Below, in pieces: positions 28,561 to 37,577 of a stretch of 64,000 bases of DNA. Within the stretch, counting starts at the first letter, position 1, and the number at the start of each line of letters is the position of its first letter. Below the pieces are notes generated by a model. That model was not told the DNA's origin, made no database searches, and was given only the letters and a program-made list of their open reading frames with translations. Source of the stretch: Exiguobacterium acetylicum DSM 20416 (GTDB taxonomy: Bacteria > Bacillota > Bacilli > Exiguobacteriales > Exiguobacteriaceae); assembly GCF_000702605.1 (NCBI RefSeq), contig NZ_JNIR01000001.1, forward strand, positions 1,540,501 to 1,604,500, written 5' to 3'. Both the position numbers and the translations under genes were made by a program.

Positions 28561-30234
28561 TTATTCGACGCTTAAAATGTACGAATAAAGTGGTTGTTTA
28601 CCGTCGTGGACTTCCACTTCAGCATCCGGATTAACCGATTCGATGTACGCGACGAGTGCGTCAACTTCTTCTGTTGAGACGCCTTCACCGTAAAGAACCG
28701 TGATGATCTCATCATCTTCCGTGACGAGTGTATCGACGAGTTTCTTGACAGCACCAAGACTTGATCCGTCTGTAGCGACGATTTGTTTTTCAGCAATCGC
28801 CATATGGTCGTCCTTCTTGATTTCAACACCATCGATGTTCGTATCACGTACAGCATATGTGACTTGACCCGACTTAACAGCTGCAATCGCATCCGCCATA
28901 TGCGCTTCGTTCTCTTCGACAGTCGCTTCCGGATTATAAACGATTGTTGCTGCTAAACCTTGTGGGACTGTTTTTGATTTCACGACCGTCACACCACAAT
29001 TCGCGACAGATGCTGCTTGTTCAGCCGCCATGATGATGTTCGAGTTGTTCGGGTAGACATAAACGTGTTCCGCGTGTGCATCCTCGATCGCCTTAACGAT
29101 ATCTTCCGTTGATGGGTTCATCGTTTGTCCGCCTTCGATGACGACACTGACACCGAGTGATTTGAAGAGTTCACTGATTCCTTCACCCATTGCGACTGTC
29201 ACGAGGGCTGCTTTCGCTTTTGCCTTCGGTGCAGCAACTGGAGTGACTTGGTTCGCGCCTTCTTCTTCAAGGATTGTTGAGTGTTGTTGACGCATGTTTT
29301 CAATCTTAACAGCGACGAGTTCACCGAAACGTTGTCCTTTTGTGATGACTTCTCCTGGTGTTTCGACGTGGACGTGAACTTTAAGGAGTTCTTCATCCGC
29401 GACGACAAGCAACGAATCACCGAATTCCGCTAATTCGTTACGGAAGTCTTCTTCGCTGAACGGTGCATTCGCAAGTTTGTCATCCTGGAAACGAACCATG
29501 ATTTCCGTGCAGTAACCGTAATGGATTTCCTCCGTCGACATGAAGCTTTGAGCCGTTTTGTGATGCTCTGCTTCGACGAGTGCTTCCATGACAGGCGCAT
29601 GCGGCTTGTCGAGTTCTTTTCCTTCGAGCGTTGCGAGAAATCCTTCATAGATACAGACGAGACCTTGACCACCAGAGTCAACGACGCCTACTTCTTTTAA
29701 TACCGGAAGAAGTTCTGGTGTACCGTCGAGCGATACTTTCGACGCTTCGACGAGTTGACGCATCAACTCTAAGAAATCCGTCGTCGTCTCAGATTGTGCG
29801 ATAGCAGCGACAGCTGTTTCACGGGCAACCGTCAAGATTGTTCCTTCGACCGGTTTCATGACTGCTTTGTATGCTGTATCGACACCTTTTTGCAACGCAT
29901 CTGCGAATTCCTTCGTATCAATCGTTGTCTTACCTTCGATTGATTTCGAGAATCCACGGAACAATTGGCTTAAGATGACGCCAGAGTTTCCGCGTGCTCC
30001 CATCAATAATCCACGTGCGAAGACGTTCGCGACTTCCGATACAGAATCCGAAGTTGATTTACCTGCTTCTTTTGCACCTGAAGTCATCGTCAAATTCATG
30101 TTCGTTCCCGTATCACCATCTGGCACAGGGAAGACGTTCAATGAATCGACGAAATCTGCGTTTTGATAGAGATTCGCCGCGCCATTTTGAATCATCTTGA
30201 CTAACTGCGCTCCTGTTAAACGATCTACACTCAC
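28561..30234 (-). CDS. fakA: Fatty acid kinase catalytic subunit FakA (YloV)
   Basis: Phosphorylates FakB-bound fatty acids for PlsX/PlsY-dependent phospholipid synthesis. 557 residues. The N-terminal DhaL kinase domain carries NVFPVPDGDTGTNMNL (Mg-ATP-binding Asp triad), GARGNSGVILSQ and DSGGQGLV. A middle domain and a C-terminal DegV-like domain follow (VYPNNSNIIMAAEQA). The start is a GTG at 30234 with AGGAGG 8 bases upstream; the longer frame to 30267 overlaps the yloU stop and has no ribosome site. Confidence 0.93.
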   Translation of the reverse strand: MSVDRLTGAQLVKMIQNGAANLYQNADFVDSLNVFPVPDGDTGTNMNLTMTSGAKEAGKSTSDSVSEVANVFARGLLMGARGNSGVILSQLFRGFSKSIEGKTTIDTKEFADALQKGVDTAYKAVMKPVEGTILTVARETAVAAIAQSETTTDFLELMRQLVEASKVSLDGTPELLPVLKEVGVVDSGGQGLVCIYEGFLATLEGKELDKPHAPVMEALVEAEHHKTAQSFMSTEEIHYGYCTEIMVRFQDDKLANAPFSEEDFRNELAEFGDSLLVVADEELLKVHVHVETPGEVITKGQRFGELVAVKIENMRQQHSTILEEEGANQVTPVAAPKAKAKAALVTVAMGEGISELFKSLGVSVVIEGGQTMNPSTEDIVKAIEDAHAEHVYVYPNNSNIIMAAEQAASVANCGVTVVKSKTVPQGLAATIVYNPEATVEENEAHMADAIAAVKSGQVTYAVRDTNIDGVEIKKDDHMAIAEKQIVATDGSSLGAVKKLVDTLVTEDDEIITVLYGEGVSTEEVDALVAYIESVNPDAEVEVHDGKQPLYSYILSVE

Positions 30235-30259
30235 TAAAGTTTCCTCCTCTATTCCCGCC

Positions 30260-30622
30260 TTAGACATTCGTCAAGCGGACTCCTTGGACAAAGATGTTCA
30301 CAGATGTCACGTCAAGACCTAGTGCCTGACTGAGCGTGTATTTCACGCGACTCTGTACGTTATTCGCCACCTCTGAGATTTTCGTTCCATAACTTACGAT
30401 GATATGCATATCGATATGGACCTGCTCTGAAGCCTGTCGAACGATGACACCGCGTGCAAAGTTCTCGCGTTTTAAGAGTTCTGCAAGACCATCCTTGATT
30501 TGAGACTGGGATGCCATACCAACGACACCAAAACATTCCATTGCTGCGCCGCCCGCAAGTTGCGCAACGACATCATTATCTACATCAATCTTTCCATAGG
30601 TCGTTTTCATCTCGATCGCCAC
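30260..30622 (-). CDS. yloU: Asp23/Gls24 family protein YloU
   Basis: Small cytoplasmic protein of the Asp23 envelope-stress family, 120 residues. AQLAGGAAMECFGVVGMASQ and VDMHIIVSYGTKISEVANNVQ-like segments are typical. I start at the GTG at 30622, giving MAIEMKTTYGKIDVD, which aligns with the Bacillus YloU start; AAAGGGGG stands upstream. It is paired with fakA, 25 bases apart. Precise function is unknown. Confidence 0.9.
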   Translation of the reverse strand: MAIEMKTTYGKIDVDNDVVAQLAGGAAMECFGVVGMASQSQIKDGLAELLKRENFARGVIVRQASEQVHIDMHIIVSYGTKISEVANNVQSRVKYTLSQALGLDVTSVNIFVQGVRLTNV

Positions 30623-30659
30623 CTGAGTAGCCCCCTTTGAATATTGTATTCTTCTCATA

Positions 30660-30688
30660 ATTCTACTATAAGGACCTACTATTGAAAA
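30660..30688 (-). promoter_or_regulatory. Promoter for yloU-fakA
   Basis: TTTTCA (30683-30688), 17-base spacer, TAGAAT (30660-30665) on the minus strand, with a ~31-base leader to the GTG. The rest of the gap to rpmB (to ~30820) is AT-rich and shows nothing else I can name. Confidence 0.5.
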
Positions 30689-30823
30689 GTCGCCGTACTG
30701 ACTATACAATGAATAAGTGAAAAATAGTAGCGGTCAAATGAACTTTTACCATCATCCTCATCCATTATTTTAAATTTCGAGGTTGTCTGTCAAGTTTTTT
30801 TCTTGTCAGCTACTTTTTTTATG

Positions 30824-30852
30824 TTGCAACCGCCCTGACACCATGCTAAGAT
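30824..30852 (+). promoter_or_regulatory. Promoter for rpmB
   Basis: TTGCAA (30824-30829), 17-base spacer, TAAGAT (30847-30852). The start near 30859 leaves a ~47-base leader with AAAGGAGG. Confidence 0.7.
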
Positions 30853-30905
30853 AGCAAAGTGTCTATTAGGACGAACGCAAAACAACATAAAAGGAGGCGG
30901 AACGC

Positions 30906-31094
30906 ATGGCACGTAAATGCTACGTTACTGGGAAATCGCCAAAGTCGGGTAACAACCGTTCACACGCATTGAACAAAACAAAACGTACTTGGGGAGTCAA
31001 CGTACAAAAAGTACGTATCCTCGTCGACGGTAAGCCGAAAAAGGTTTGGGTTTCAGCTCGAGCTCTTAAATCAGGTAAAGTCGAACGCGTATAA
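30906..31094 (+). CDS. rpmB: 50S ribosomal protein L28
   Basis: 62-residue ribosomal protein starting [16 protein letters not shown] with [16 protein letters not shown]. Only one cysteine is present, so this is the zinc-free (C-minus) paralogue type. It is monocistronic with its own promoter and terminator, divergent from yloU as in Bacillus. Confidence 0.98.
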   Translation: MARKCYVTGKSPKSGNNRSHALNKTKRTWGVNVQKVRILVDGKPKKVWVSARALKSGKVERV

Positions 31095-31102
31095 GGCGCA
31101 AC

Positions 31103-31137
31103 CACCGGATGGGAATCTTCCCTTCCGGTTTTTTTAT
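31103..31137 (+). terminator. Terminator after rpmB
   Basis: ACCGGA-GGGAA / TTCCC-TCCGGT hairpin (two internal mismatches) followed by seven T residues, 9 bases past the rpmB stop. Confidence 0.85.
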
Positions 31138-31165
31138 ACCCTCATTTATTTTTCTCATAAACTAA

Positions 31166-31194
31166 TTGTCGCTTTTATTGAAAACGCTTACAAT
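31166..31194 (+). promoter_or_regulatory. Permease promoter overlapped by a perfect cre site
   Basis: TTGTCG (31166-31171), 17-base spacer, TACAAT (31189-31194). Positions 31179-31192 read TGAAAACGCTTACA, which matches the cre consensus TGWAANCGNTNWCA at all 14 positions and overlaps the -10. Catabolite repression by CcpA is the expected outcome. Confidence 0.75.
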
Positions 31195-31234
31195 AGGAAC
31201 GTACTTTATTTTGTCAGAATTGGGGGAAGTCATC

Positions 31235-32638
31235 ATGCAACTCAAACGAGAGATGACGAGTCGACACCTGTTCATGATCTCACTCGGGGGAATCATCGGG
31301 ACAGGCTTATTTTTAGGGTCAGGATTAACGATTTCACAAGCAGGACCTCTCGGGGCGGTCCTCAGTTACATCGTGGGTGGGACCATCATGTATCTGACGA
31401 TGTTATGTCTAGGGGAATTAGCGGTCTATATGCCGGTCTCGGGGTCCTTCCAGACCTATACGACCCGCTTCATTGGACCAGGAATTGGCTTTGCCGTCGG
31501 TTGGATTTATTGGCTCGGCTGGGCCGTGACGGTCGCACTCGAAATCACGGCAGCTGGCAGTTTGATGGACCGCTGGTTTCCGAATGTACCCGTCGTCGTC
31601 TGGTGTACCGTCTTTACGGTCTTACTGTTCGGTCTGAATGCCGTCTCAGCCAAAGCATTCGGTGAAGCCGAATTCTGGTTCTCGAGTTTGAAGGTCCTCG
31701 CGATCCTTTTCTTCATCATTCTAGGTGGCGCTGCTTGGTTCGGCTGGTTACCGATGGAAGCAGATCGTCCAACCTCGTTATTCGCGAACTTTACGGCAAG
31801 CGGTTGGTTTCCAAACGGGATTCTTGGCGTCTTGACGACGATGATTGCTGTCAACTTCGCCTTCCAAGGAACGGAATTGATCGGTGTTGCGGCTGGGGAG
31901 TCCGACACGCCAGAAAAATCGATTCCAAAAGCCATCCGCAATACAGTCTGGCGGACGTTCATCTTCTTCGTCTTATCGATTACGATCGTTGGTGCATTAA
32001 TTCCGTATGAAACAGCTGGCGGAGTCAGCAGTCCGTTCATCATGGTCTTTGATGCGATCGGTATTCCGTACGCTGCTGATTTGATGAACATCGTCGTCTT
32101 GACGGCACTATTGTCCGTCGGAAACTCCGGATTATATGCGGCGACTCGGATGTTATGGGCAATGGCGCAAGAAGGGATGATTTCAAAGAAATTATCTTAC
32201 GTCAATGCACATGGTGTGCCGATGCGGGCGTTGCTCTTTACGATGATGTTCGCGATGTTATCGCTTCTGACCGCATTTTTCGCAGAAGATACCGTCTTCA
32301 TTTGGCTCTTGTCCTTAGCCGGACTCGGGGCTCAAGTCGGCTGGATTTCAATCTCTGCTTCTCAGCTTGCATTTCGTCGTCAGTTCGTCCGAAACGGACA
32401 CGATGTATCCGAACTGAAATTCAAGACACCACTCTATCCGGTGTTACCACTGATTTCGTTGACACTTAACGTCGTCGTCCTCGTCAGTCTTGCGTTTCAA
32501 GCGGATCAACGAATCGCTCTATACATCGGTGTTCCTTTCTTCCTTGTCATGTGGGGAAGTTATCATCTCTTCGTCAAAGGAAAACATCTATCCGCTCAAA
32601 GCGACATCCGTGTCGCCCCTTCTCAACTCGAAGAATAA
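31235..32638 (+). CDS. Amino acid permease, APC superfamily (AAT family)
   Basis: A 467-residue transporter with about 12 membrane segments. The family motif GGIIGTGLFLGSG is in the first segment and TELIGVAAGESDTPEKSIPKA sits in the central loop. Much of the N-terminal half (ELAVYMPVSGSFQTY; FIGPGIGFAVGW; AEFWFSSLKV) resembles S-methylmethionine/arginine-type permeases, but the substrate cannot be fixed from sequence. The ATG at 31235 has GGGGGAAG; an earlier in-frame ATG at 31166 would lie in the promoter. It is controlled by a cre site and ends in a terminator shared with thiN. Confidence 0.9.
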   Translation: MQLKREMTSRHLFMISLGGIIGTGLFLGSGLTISQAGPLGAVLSYIVGGTIMYLTMLCLGELAVYMPVSGSFQTYTTRFIGPGIGFAVGWIYWLGWAVTVALEITAAGSLMDRWFPNVPVVVWCTVFTVLLFGLNAVSAKAFGEAEFWFSSLKVLAILFFIILGGAAWFGWLPMEADRPTSLFANFTASGWFPNGILGVLTTMIAVNFAFQGTELIGVAAGESDTPEKSIPKAIRNTVWRTFIFFVLSITIVGALIPYETAGGVSSPFIMVFDAIGIPYAADLMNIVVLTALLSVGNSGLYAATRMLWAMAQEGMISKKLSYVNAHGVPMRALLFTMMFAMLSLLTAFFAEDTVFIWLLSLAGLGAQVGWISISASQLAFRRQFVRNGHDVSELKFKTPLYPVLPLISLTLNVVVLVSLAFQADQRIALYIGVPFFLVMWGSYHLFVKGKHLSAQSDIRVAPSQLEE

Positions 32639-32646
32639 TTTCATCT

Positions 32647-32681
32647 AAAAAGAGGCCGCGGAGTCATCCACGGCCTCTTTC
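32647..32681. terminator. Bidirectional terminator between permease and thiN
   Basis: AAAGAGGCCG-GGA / TCC-CGGCCTCTTT hairpin with A and T runs on both sides, between convergent genes. Confidence 0.88.
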
Positions 32682-32692
32682 CTATGATTGTG

Positions 32693-33295
32693 CTATTCCT
32701 TAAGCGTCCGCATCATCAATAGTTCTCCTTGATGGAGCTCTACCTTCGCTTCTGACGCACACCATTCATTACTGACGGTCAAGGAACCTCCGACCGGTAC
32801 TGGATGTGCATCAAGTGGATATTTGACTCCGGATAAGCTTAAAGTCGACGGTACGAGTGGAATGAACGAAAGATAATGATAGCTCCCTGCTTCGACTGCA
32901 TACGTTCCCTCAGCCAAGTATCGTACCTCTTCTCGTTTCGTCACGAGTCGTGCCTCTGGGTATCGCTTCAACAAATAGACATTTTGGACGGTCATGTCGA
33001 GCCGCCCACCTGTCGCCCCGATAATGAAGGTATCCTCAAACTGTTTCTTCTCTGAGACTGTACGAAGTGCCAGTTCGAGATCCGTTTCATCTTTCTCGGC
33101 CGGATGAACGATTGCCCCTTCTGGTACATAACCAAGCGAATCAAAATCACCAATCGTCAGGTCGCATGTCAGCCCAAACGATTCAATCGTCTGAACACCA
33201 CCGTCGACACCGACGATAAAGTCACCTGGCTGACAAAACGTCCGTAAATCCGGCGCTTCTTCTCGCGGACCGGCACAGACGAGAATCGCCCGCAT
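32693..33295 (-). CDS. thiN: Thiamine pyrophosphokinase
   Basis: Transfers pyrophosphate from ATP to thiamine to make TPP. 200 residues with CAGPREE, IVGVDGGVQTIE and IGDFDSLG near the N-terminus, DETDLELAL, and GATGGRLDMTVQNVYLL, all hallmarks of the TPK fold. It lies 1 base after thiT and behind a TPP riboswitch, so the end product of ThiN limits its own synthesis. Confidence 0.95.
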   Translation of the reverse strand: MRAILVCAGPREEAPDLRTFCQPGDFIVGVDGGVQTIESFGLTCDLTIGDFDSLGYVPEGAIVHPAEKDETDLELALRTVSEKKQFEDTFIIGATGGRLDMTVQNVYLLKRYPEARLVTKREEVRYLAEGTYAVEAGSYHYLSFIPLVPSTLSLSGVKYPLDAHPVPVGGSLTVSNEWCASEAKVELHQGELLMMRTLKE

Positions 33296-33296
33296 C

Positions 33297-33857
33297 TCAG
33301 ACGCCTCGTGCCGAATAACGGAGTAAGCGTGGCGCAGTCGTAAATAGAATTCCTGCTACGATTCCACATAAGATGTACGAAGGAACCATATACGTTGCGT
33401 TATAGACAAAAGAGTACTCCACGACTGGACCTTTTGCATACTCGGCAAAAAAGACGATTCCACTGATGACATGACAGATATAACGGAGTCCTGCGCCTAA
33501 TAACGTCGCAAGGAGAACGAACGCCATCAAGCTTTTCTTTTGTCCATTGCGCGCGGCTAGTCTGACTTGACGCGCGAACAGACCACTTAATCCGACGACA
33601 CCATACGCAATCGTATAGTCAAGCATCGGTTGAACGATCGTCAAAACTTGTGGAGCGAACATCAATTGAATCGTACCGACAAGCGCTCCCGTGACGACCC
33701 CTCCGACGACACCGTGGCGAAATGCCATGACGAAGATCGGTAGCATCGCTAAGCTGATTGAGCCTCCTTGTGGCATTTTGAATGGAATCAGTAAATCAAA
33801 GACGACTCCGAGACTGGCGAAGATGGCAATTTCCATCATCATTTGTAACCGTTTCAT
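33297..33857 (-). CDS. thiT: Thiamine transporter ThiT (ECF S component)
   Basis: Substrate-binding membrane subunit of an energy-coupling-factor transporter for thiamine; it needs the shared EcfAA'T module encoded elsewhere. 186 residues, six membrane segments, N-terminal ASLGVVFDLLIPFKMPQGGS typical of ThiT, and GLRYICHVISGIVFF near the thiamine site. ATG at 33857 with GGAGG. Controlled by the upstream TPP riboswitch. Confidence 0.95.
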   Translation of the reverse strand: MKRLQMMMEIAIFASLGVVFDLLIPFKMPQGGSISLAMLPIFVMAFRHGVVGGVVTGALVGTIQLMFAPQVLTIVQPMLDYTIAYGVVGLSGLFARQVRLAARNGQKKSLMAFVLLATLLGAGLRYICHVISGIVFFAEYAKGPVVEYSFVYNATYMVPSYILCGIVAGILFTTAPRLLRYSARGV

Positions 33858-33889
33858 GCTGTTTTTCCTCCTTCATTGTACGAGAGGAC

Positions 33890-33922
33890 GCAAAAAGGCA
33901 GTACGACGAACGCCGTACTGCC
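33890..33922 (-). terminator. Riboswitch-controlled terminator before thiT
   Basis: GGCAGTACG/CGTACTGCC hairpin followed by TTTTT on the minus strand, between the TPP aptamer and thiT. This is the expression platform. Confidence 0.85.
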
Positions 33923-33927
33923 TGCGT

Positions 33928-34021
33928 GCGCCACATCCCTACGTCCGTTTGAACGGAACAGGTTCGAAGGGTTAAAGTCTAAAAGACTCCTCTCAGCCGC
34001 TTTTCAAGCGACACCCCTTGC
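33928..34021 (-). promoter_or_regulatory. TPP riboswitch (THI element)
   Basis: On the minus strand the conserved aptamer elements appear in order: AGGGGTGTC, GGCTGAGAGGA, TTTAACCCTTCGAACCTGTTCCG and ACGTAGGGATGT. The following terminator indicates transcriptional OFF control of thiT-thiN by TPP. A perfect -10 TATAAT at 34050-34055, overlapping the rpe stop, could start this transcript, but no good -35 is seen. Confidence 0.93.
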
Positions 34022-34050
34022 GGTCATCATATTTCGTTTTCTCGTTCTTA

Positions 34051-34707
34051 TTATACGGCAGCCCCTTGACGAATGCTAGTGATCGCTTCCGCATAATCTG
34101 GTGCATTGTAGATTGCTGATCCTGCGACGAGAACGTTCGCACCGTTATCGATGCAAAGCTTTGCCGTTTCCGGATTGACGCCACCGTCAATCTCGATTTC
34201 AAATGTCAGACCACGATCTGCTTTCATTTGCGCGAGTGCTGCGAGTTTCGGCATGACACGCTCGATAAAGGCTTGTCCACCGAAGCCCGGATTGACCGTC
34301 ATCAATAAAACCATATCGACATCCTCAAGGACGTGTTCAATCGTTGATAATGGCGTATGGGGATTCAAGACGACCCCTGCCTTTGCGCCCGCTGCTTTGA
34401 TTTGTTGCAAGACACGATGGACATGATTCGTCGCTTCGACGTGGAACGTCACGATGTCCGCCCCTGCTTTGACGAAATCCTCGACGAAACGTTCTGGCTG
34501 GTCGATCATCAAATGGACATCGAGAATCATATCCGTCTTTTGACGTAAGCTGCTAAGCACAGGTAATCCAAATGAGATGTTCGGTACGAACTGACCGTCC
34601 ATGACATCAAAATGGATATAGTCCGCGCCTGCTGCTTCGACTGCTTTAACATCGCGTTCGAGATTCGCAAAATCTGCTGATAAAATAGATGGTGCAATTT
34701 TAATCAT
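34051..34707 (-). CDS. rpe: Ribulose-phosphate 3-epimerase
   Basis: Interconverts ribulose-5-phosphate and xylulose-5-phosphate in the pentose phosphate pathway. TIM barrel of 218 residues with [58 protein letters not shown] and [11 protein letters not shown]. The ATG at 34707 follows GGAGG two bases after rsgA, so the genes are coupled. Confidence 0.97.
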   Translation of the reverse strand: MIKIAPSILSADFANLERDVKAVEAAGADYIHFDVMDGQFVPNISFGLPVLSSLRQKTDMILDVHLMIDQPERFVEDFVKAGADIVTFHVEATNHVHRVLQQIKAAGAKAGVVLNPHTPLSTIEHVLEDVDMVLLMTVNPGFGGQAFIERVMPKLAALAQMKADRGLTFEIEIDGGVNPETAKLCIDNGANVLVAGSAIYNAPDYAEAITSIRQGAAV

Positions 34708-34709
34708 CT

Positions 34710-35615
34710 TTAATACCTCCGGGCTCGATTCTTGATTTCGTCTATAAACATACCATAGTTCTCATAACGAGAGGACATGATTTCTTGGGCTTCGACGGCT
34801 TCCTTGACGGCACAACCGGGTTCATTCAAATGCAAGCAACCTCGGTATTTGCAATCATCTTGTACAGCCACGAATTCAGGGAAACTCCACCGTACATCCT
34901 CGATTTCCATATCATACGGAAAATCGAGGTTCGAGAAACCTGGCGTATCGGCAATCAATCCTTCGGCAAGCGGCATCAATGTGACGTGGCGAGTCGTATG
35001 ACGTCCGCGTCCGAGTGATTTCGAGATGGCACTTGTTTCTAAATCAAGAGAGGGCTCCAGTGCATTGAGCAATGAACTTTTCCCGACACCGGATTGTCCG
35101 GCGAGAACGCTTGTTTTTCCAGCAAGTAACGGACGGACTTGCTCAATACCTGCCAACGTCTCACTTGATGTCTCGATGACCGTATACCCAATCTTCCGGT
35201 AAGCGGCAATCGCCTCTCGGACAGCCGGTCCTTTGACATCGTCCAGCAAATCCATCTTCGTCAATAGGATGACGGGTTGAATTTCCTTCGCTTCGATCAA
35301 AACGAGAAATCGGTCGAGCAAGTGCGCTGAAAAATCAGGTTCTGCCGCCGAGACGACGAGCAATGCCTGGTCGATATTCGCGACTGGAGGGCGTACTAAA
35401 AAGTTGTCCCGCTCCTTCACTTCGAGAATATATCCTGTCTCACTTTCGATATGAAGAACGACCTCGTCTCCGACGACTGGACTGATGCCGCGTTTTCGGA
35501 AATTCCCTCTTGCCCGTGAACGGACCTCTCCTTCTGGTGTCATGACATCATAAAAGCCACCCTGCAGACGTATGATCGTTCCTTCTCGATTCTCTTCGAT
35601 GCGTTGTTCCGTCAT
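34710..35615 (-). CDS. rsgA: Ribosome small-subunit GTPase RsgA (CpgA)
   Basis: Circularly permuted GTPase that checks late 30S assembly. N-terminal OB fold ([14 protein letters not shown]), then TKMD (G4) preceding [12 protein letters not shown] (P-loop) and DTPGFS (G3). The C-terminal zinc module is [17 protein letters not shown] start at the ATG at 35615 (301 aa) with AAAGGAG. The frame extends upstream into prkC but without family similarity. The prkC-rsgA-rpe order is that of Bacillus. Confidence 0.96.
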   Translation of the reverse strand: MTEQRIEENREGTIIRLQGGFYDVMTPEGEVRSRARGNFRKRGISPVVGDEVVLHIESETGYILEVKERDNFLVRPPVANIDQALLVVSAAEPDFSAHLLDRFLVLIEAKEIQPVILLTKMDLLDDVKGPAVREAIAAYRKIGYTVIETSSETLAGIEQVRPLLAGKTSVLAGQSGVGKSSLLNALEPSLDLETSAISKSLGRGRHTTRHVTLMPLAEGLIADTPGFSNLDFPYDMEIEDVRWSFPEFVAVQDDCKYRGCLHLNEPGCAVKEAVEAQEIMSSRYENYGMFIDEIKNRARRY

Positions 35616-35640
35616 CCTATGCACTCCTTTTTCATCACAT

Positions 35641-37575
35641 TCATTGTGCGTCTTTTGCTTGATTGTACGTGATGGTTTTTGAACGATACACCGTATCGTC
35701 TTTATAGATCGTAATTTTTCCTTCTTCTCCTGGATCAATCGTCACCGGCACGTCGAATGTCTCATCTTGATCAATCGATTCCTCGATGACGGTCCGCTTC
35801 CCTTTCGCGTCTTCCGTCTCAATCCGTATGACTTGTTTCGGTGGTTCCTCGTCCTCGTTCTCGCTGACCGCATCATAGACGACCTTTTCAGGGAACGTTG
35901 CCGTCACCGTTTTTTCTTCCTCACCTTTTGAGATGAAGACGGTCACAGAGTCGTTTGGTTCGACTTGTGCCCCTGCTTGTGGGAATTGACGGATGACTTG
36001 ATCGAGCTTGACATCACTCGAGAATTCTTGTTCAAACGTACCGTCGAGACCCATTTCATCGAGATACGCTTTCGCTTCATCACTCGATAAGTTCGTCAAG
36101 TCTTTCAATTCAAAGGATGACGTTCCTTCCGAGACAGTGATCGTAATCGTCTGTTCTTTTGCAATCACTTCCGTTCCAGCAGAGATCGATTGCCGGATAA
36201 CATTACCTCGCGCAATTTCATCCGACTTTTCACGTTCGACCTCGACTTTTGCGAATCCAGCCTCTTTTAATGTTGCAATCGCCTCTTTTTCAGCGTCATC
36301 TGTCACATCTGGTACTTCGACCGGAGCACTACCTGTAGAGACGACCAAGTTGACCGTCGAACCCTTTTTGACTTGTGCATTTTCACGCGGTGTCTGACTA
36401 ATGACATCGCCTTCATCGACTGTATCGCTATTTCGTTCTGTCGTCTCGACGACGAATCCAAGTTTCTCAAGCTTCGTTTCCGCATCGTCTCCATCTGTCT
36501 TGACGACAGATGGTACGGTGACCGTTGGATCCGGCCACATCGCAAACGTCGTAGCCGCTCCACCGAGTAAAACGAGCAATAAGAGAACGATCCACCAGCG
36601 TTTTTTCTTTTTCTTTTCCGGTGTTTTCGGTTGAACAGTCGTGACGGCGGGTGATTCTGGTTCCGCTTTTGATTCTTCTGGCACTTGGACGGGTGACAAG
36701 ACCATCGTCTTTTCCATCTCATCCTCTTCTGCACCTCGAATGCCTTCACTTGCCCGTTCGTCAGACAACGCCGTCACCATATCTGCCTTAAAGGCTGCGA
36801 CGGACTGTTGGCGGTCATGCGGTGCTTTCGCGAGCGCCTGCATGATACAGTTCTCAAGCGCTTGTGGCACTTTCGGATTCAAGACGGATGGGCGACGCGG
36901 TGTATCTTGCAGATGCTTCAGCGCAATCGCGACCGGTGAATCCCCTTCGAACGGCACTTGTCCTGTAACAAGTTCGTATAAGACAGCACCAAGTGAATAG
37001 ATATCCGACTTCTCATCCGCAAATTTACCTTTTGCTTGTTCCGGTGAAAAGTAATGCACGGACCCAAGAACGGACATCGTATGCGTCAGCGTCGCATTCG
37101 ACATCGCCACAGCAATTCCGAAATCCGTTACTTTGACGGTACCATCTTCTCGAATCAACATGTTTTGCGGTTTAATATCGCGATGGATAATCCGGTGTGC
37201 ATGGGCGTGATCGATTGCATCACAAATTTGAGCGATGATATCAACTGCCTGCGGCACAGGTAATGCTTGATTTTCACAAAATGTTTTTAATGTCATACCA
37301 TCGATATACTCCATGACGATGTAATAGATGGCATCTTCTTCGCCTACATCATAGACGGCAACGATGTTTGGATGATTCAAGCTGGTAGCAGCATGTGCTT
37401 CACGTTCGAATCGACGAATGAATTGTTCGTCATGCGAAAATTCAGTTCGTAAAATCTTAATGGCAACATGACGCTTTAAAATCTCATCATAGGCTTGATA
37501 GACATTCGCCATCCCGCCACTTCCAACTAGCCGTTCTATGCGGTAGCGGTCATTTAATCGATCTCCGTATCGCAT
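35641..37575 (-). CDS. prkC: Serine/threonine protein kinase PrkC with PASTA repeats
   Basis: Transmembrane kinase that responds to muropeptides/lipid II. 644 residues: kinase domain 1-270 with VGSGGMANVY, HRDIKPQNM and DFGIAVA; a Pro/Glu-rich juxtamembrane part; one membrane segment at ~325-347 after a KKKKKRWW stop. Three extracellular PASTA repeats begin near VTVPSVV, VEVPDVT and FELKDLT, and a C-terminal beta-rich Ig-like tail follows. ATG at 37575, 2 bases after prpC. Together with PrpC it forms a kinase/phosphatase switch. Confidence 0.97.
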   Translation of the reverse strand: MRYGDRLNDRYRIERLVGSGGMANVYQAYDEILKRHVAIKILRTEFSHDEQFIRRFEREAHAATSLNHPNIVAVYDVGEEDAIYYIVMEYIDGMTLKTFCENQALPVPQAVDIIAQICDAIDHAHAHRIIHRDIKPQNMLIREDGTVKVTDFGIAVAMSNATLTHTMSVLGSVHYFSPEQAKGKFADEKSDIYSLGAVLYELVTGQVPFEGDSPVAIALKHLQDTPRRPSVLNPKVPQALENCIMQALAKAPHDRQQSVAAFKADMVTALSDERASEGIRGAEEDEMEKTMVLSPVQVPEESKAEPESPAVTTVQPKTPEKKKKKRWWIVLLLLVLLGGAATTFAMWPDPTVTVPSVVKTDGDDAETKLEKLGFVVETTERNSDTVDEGDVISQTPRENAQVKKGSTVNLVVSTGSAPVEVPDVTDDAEKEAIATLKEAGFAKVEVEREKSDEIARGNVIRQSISAGTEVIAKEQTITITVSEGTSSFELKDLTNLSSDEAKAYLDEMGLDGTFEQEFSSDVKLDQVIRQFPQAGAQVEPNDSVTVFISKGEEEKTVTATFPEKVVYDAVSENEDEEPPKQVIRIETEDAKGKRTVIEESIDQDETFDVPVTIDPGEEGKITIYKDDTVYRSKTITYNQAKDAQ

Positions 37576-37577
37576 AT

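Noticed and set aside
35616-35738. Longer start for rsgA overlapping the end of prkC
   Set aside because: No ribosome site and no family similarity; the ATG at 35615 has AAAGGAG at good spacing.
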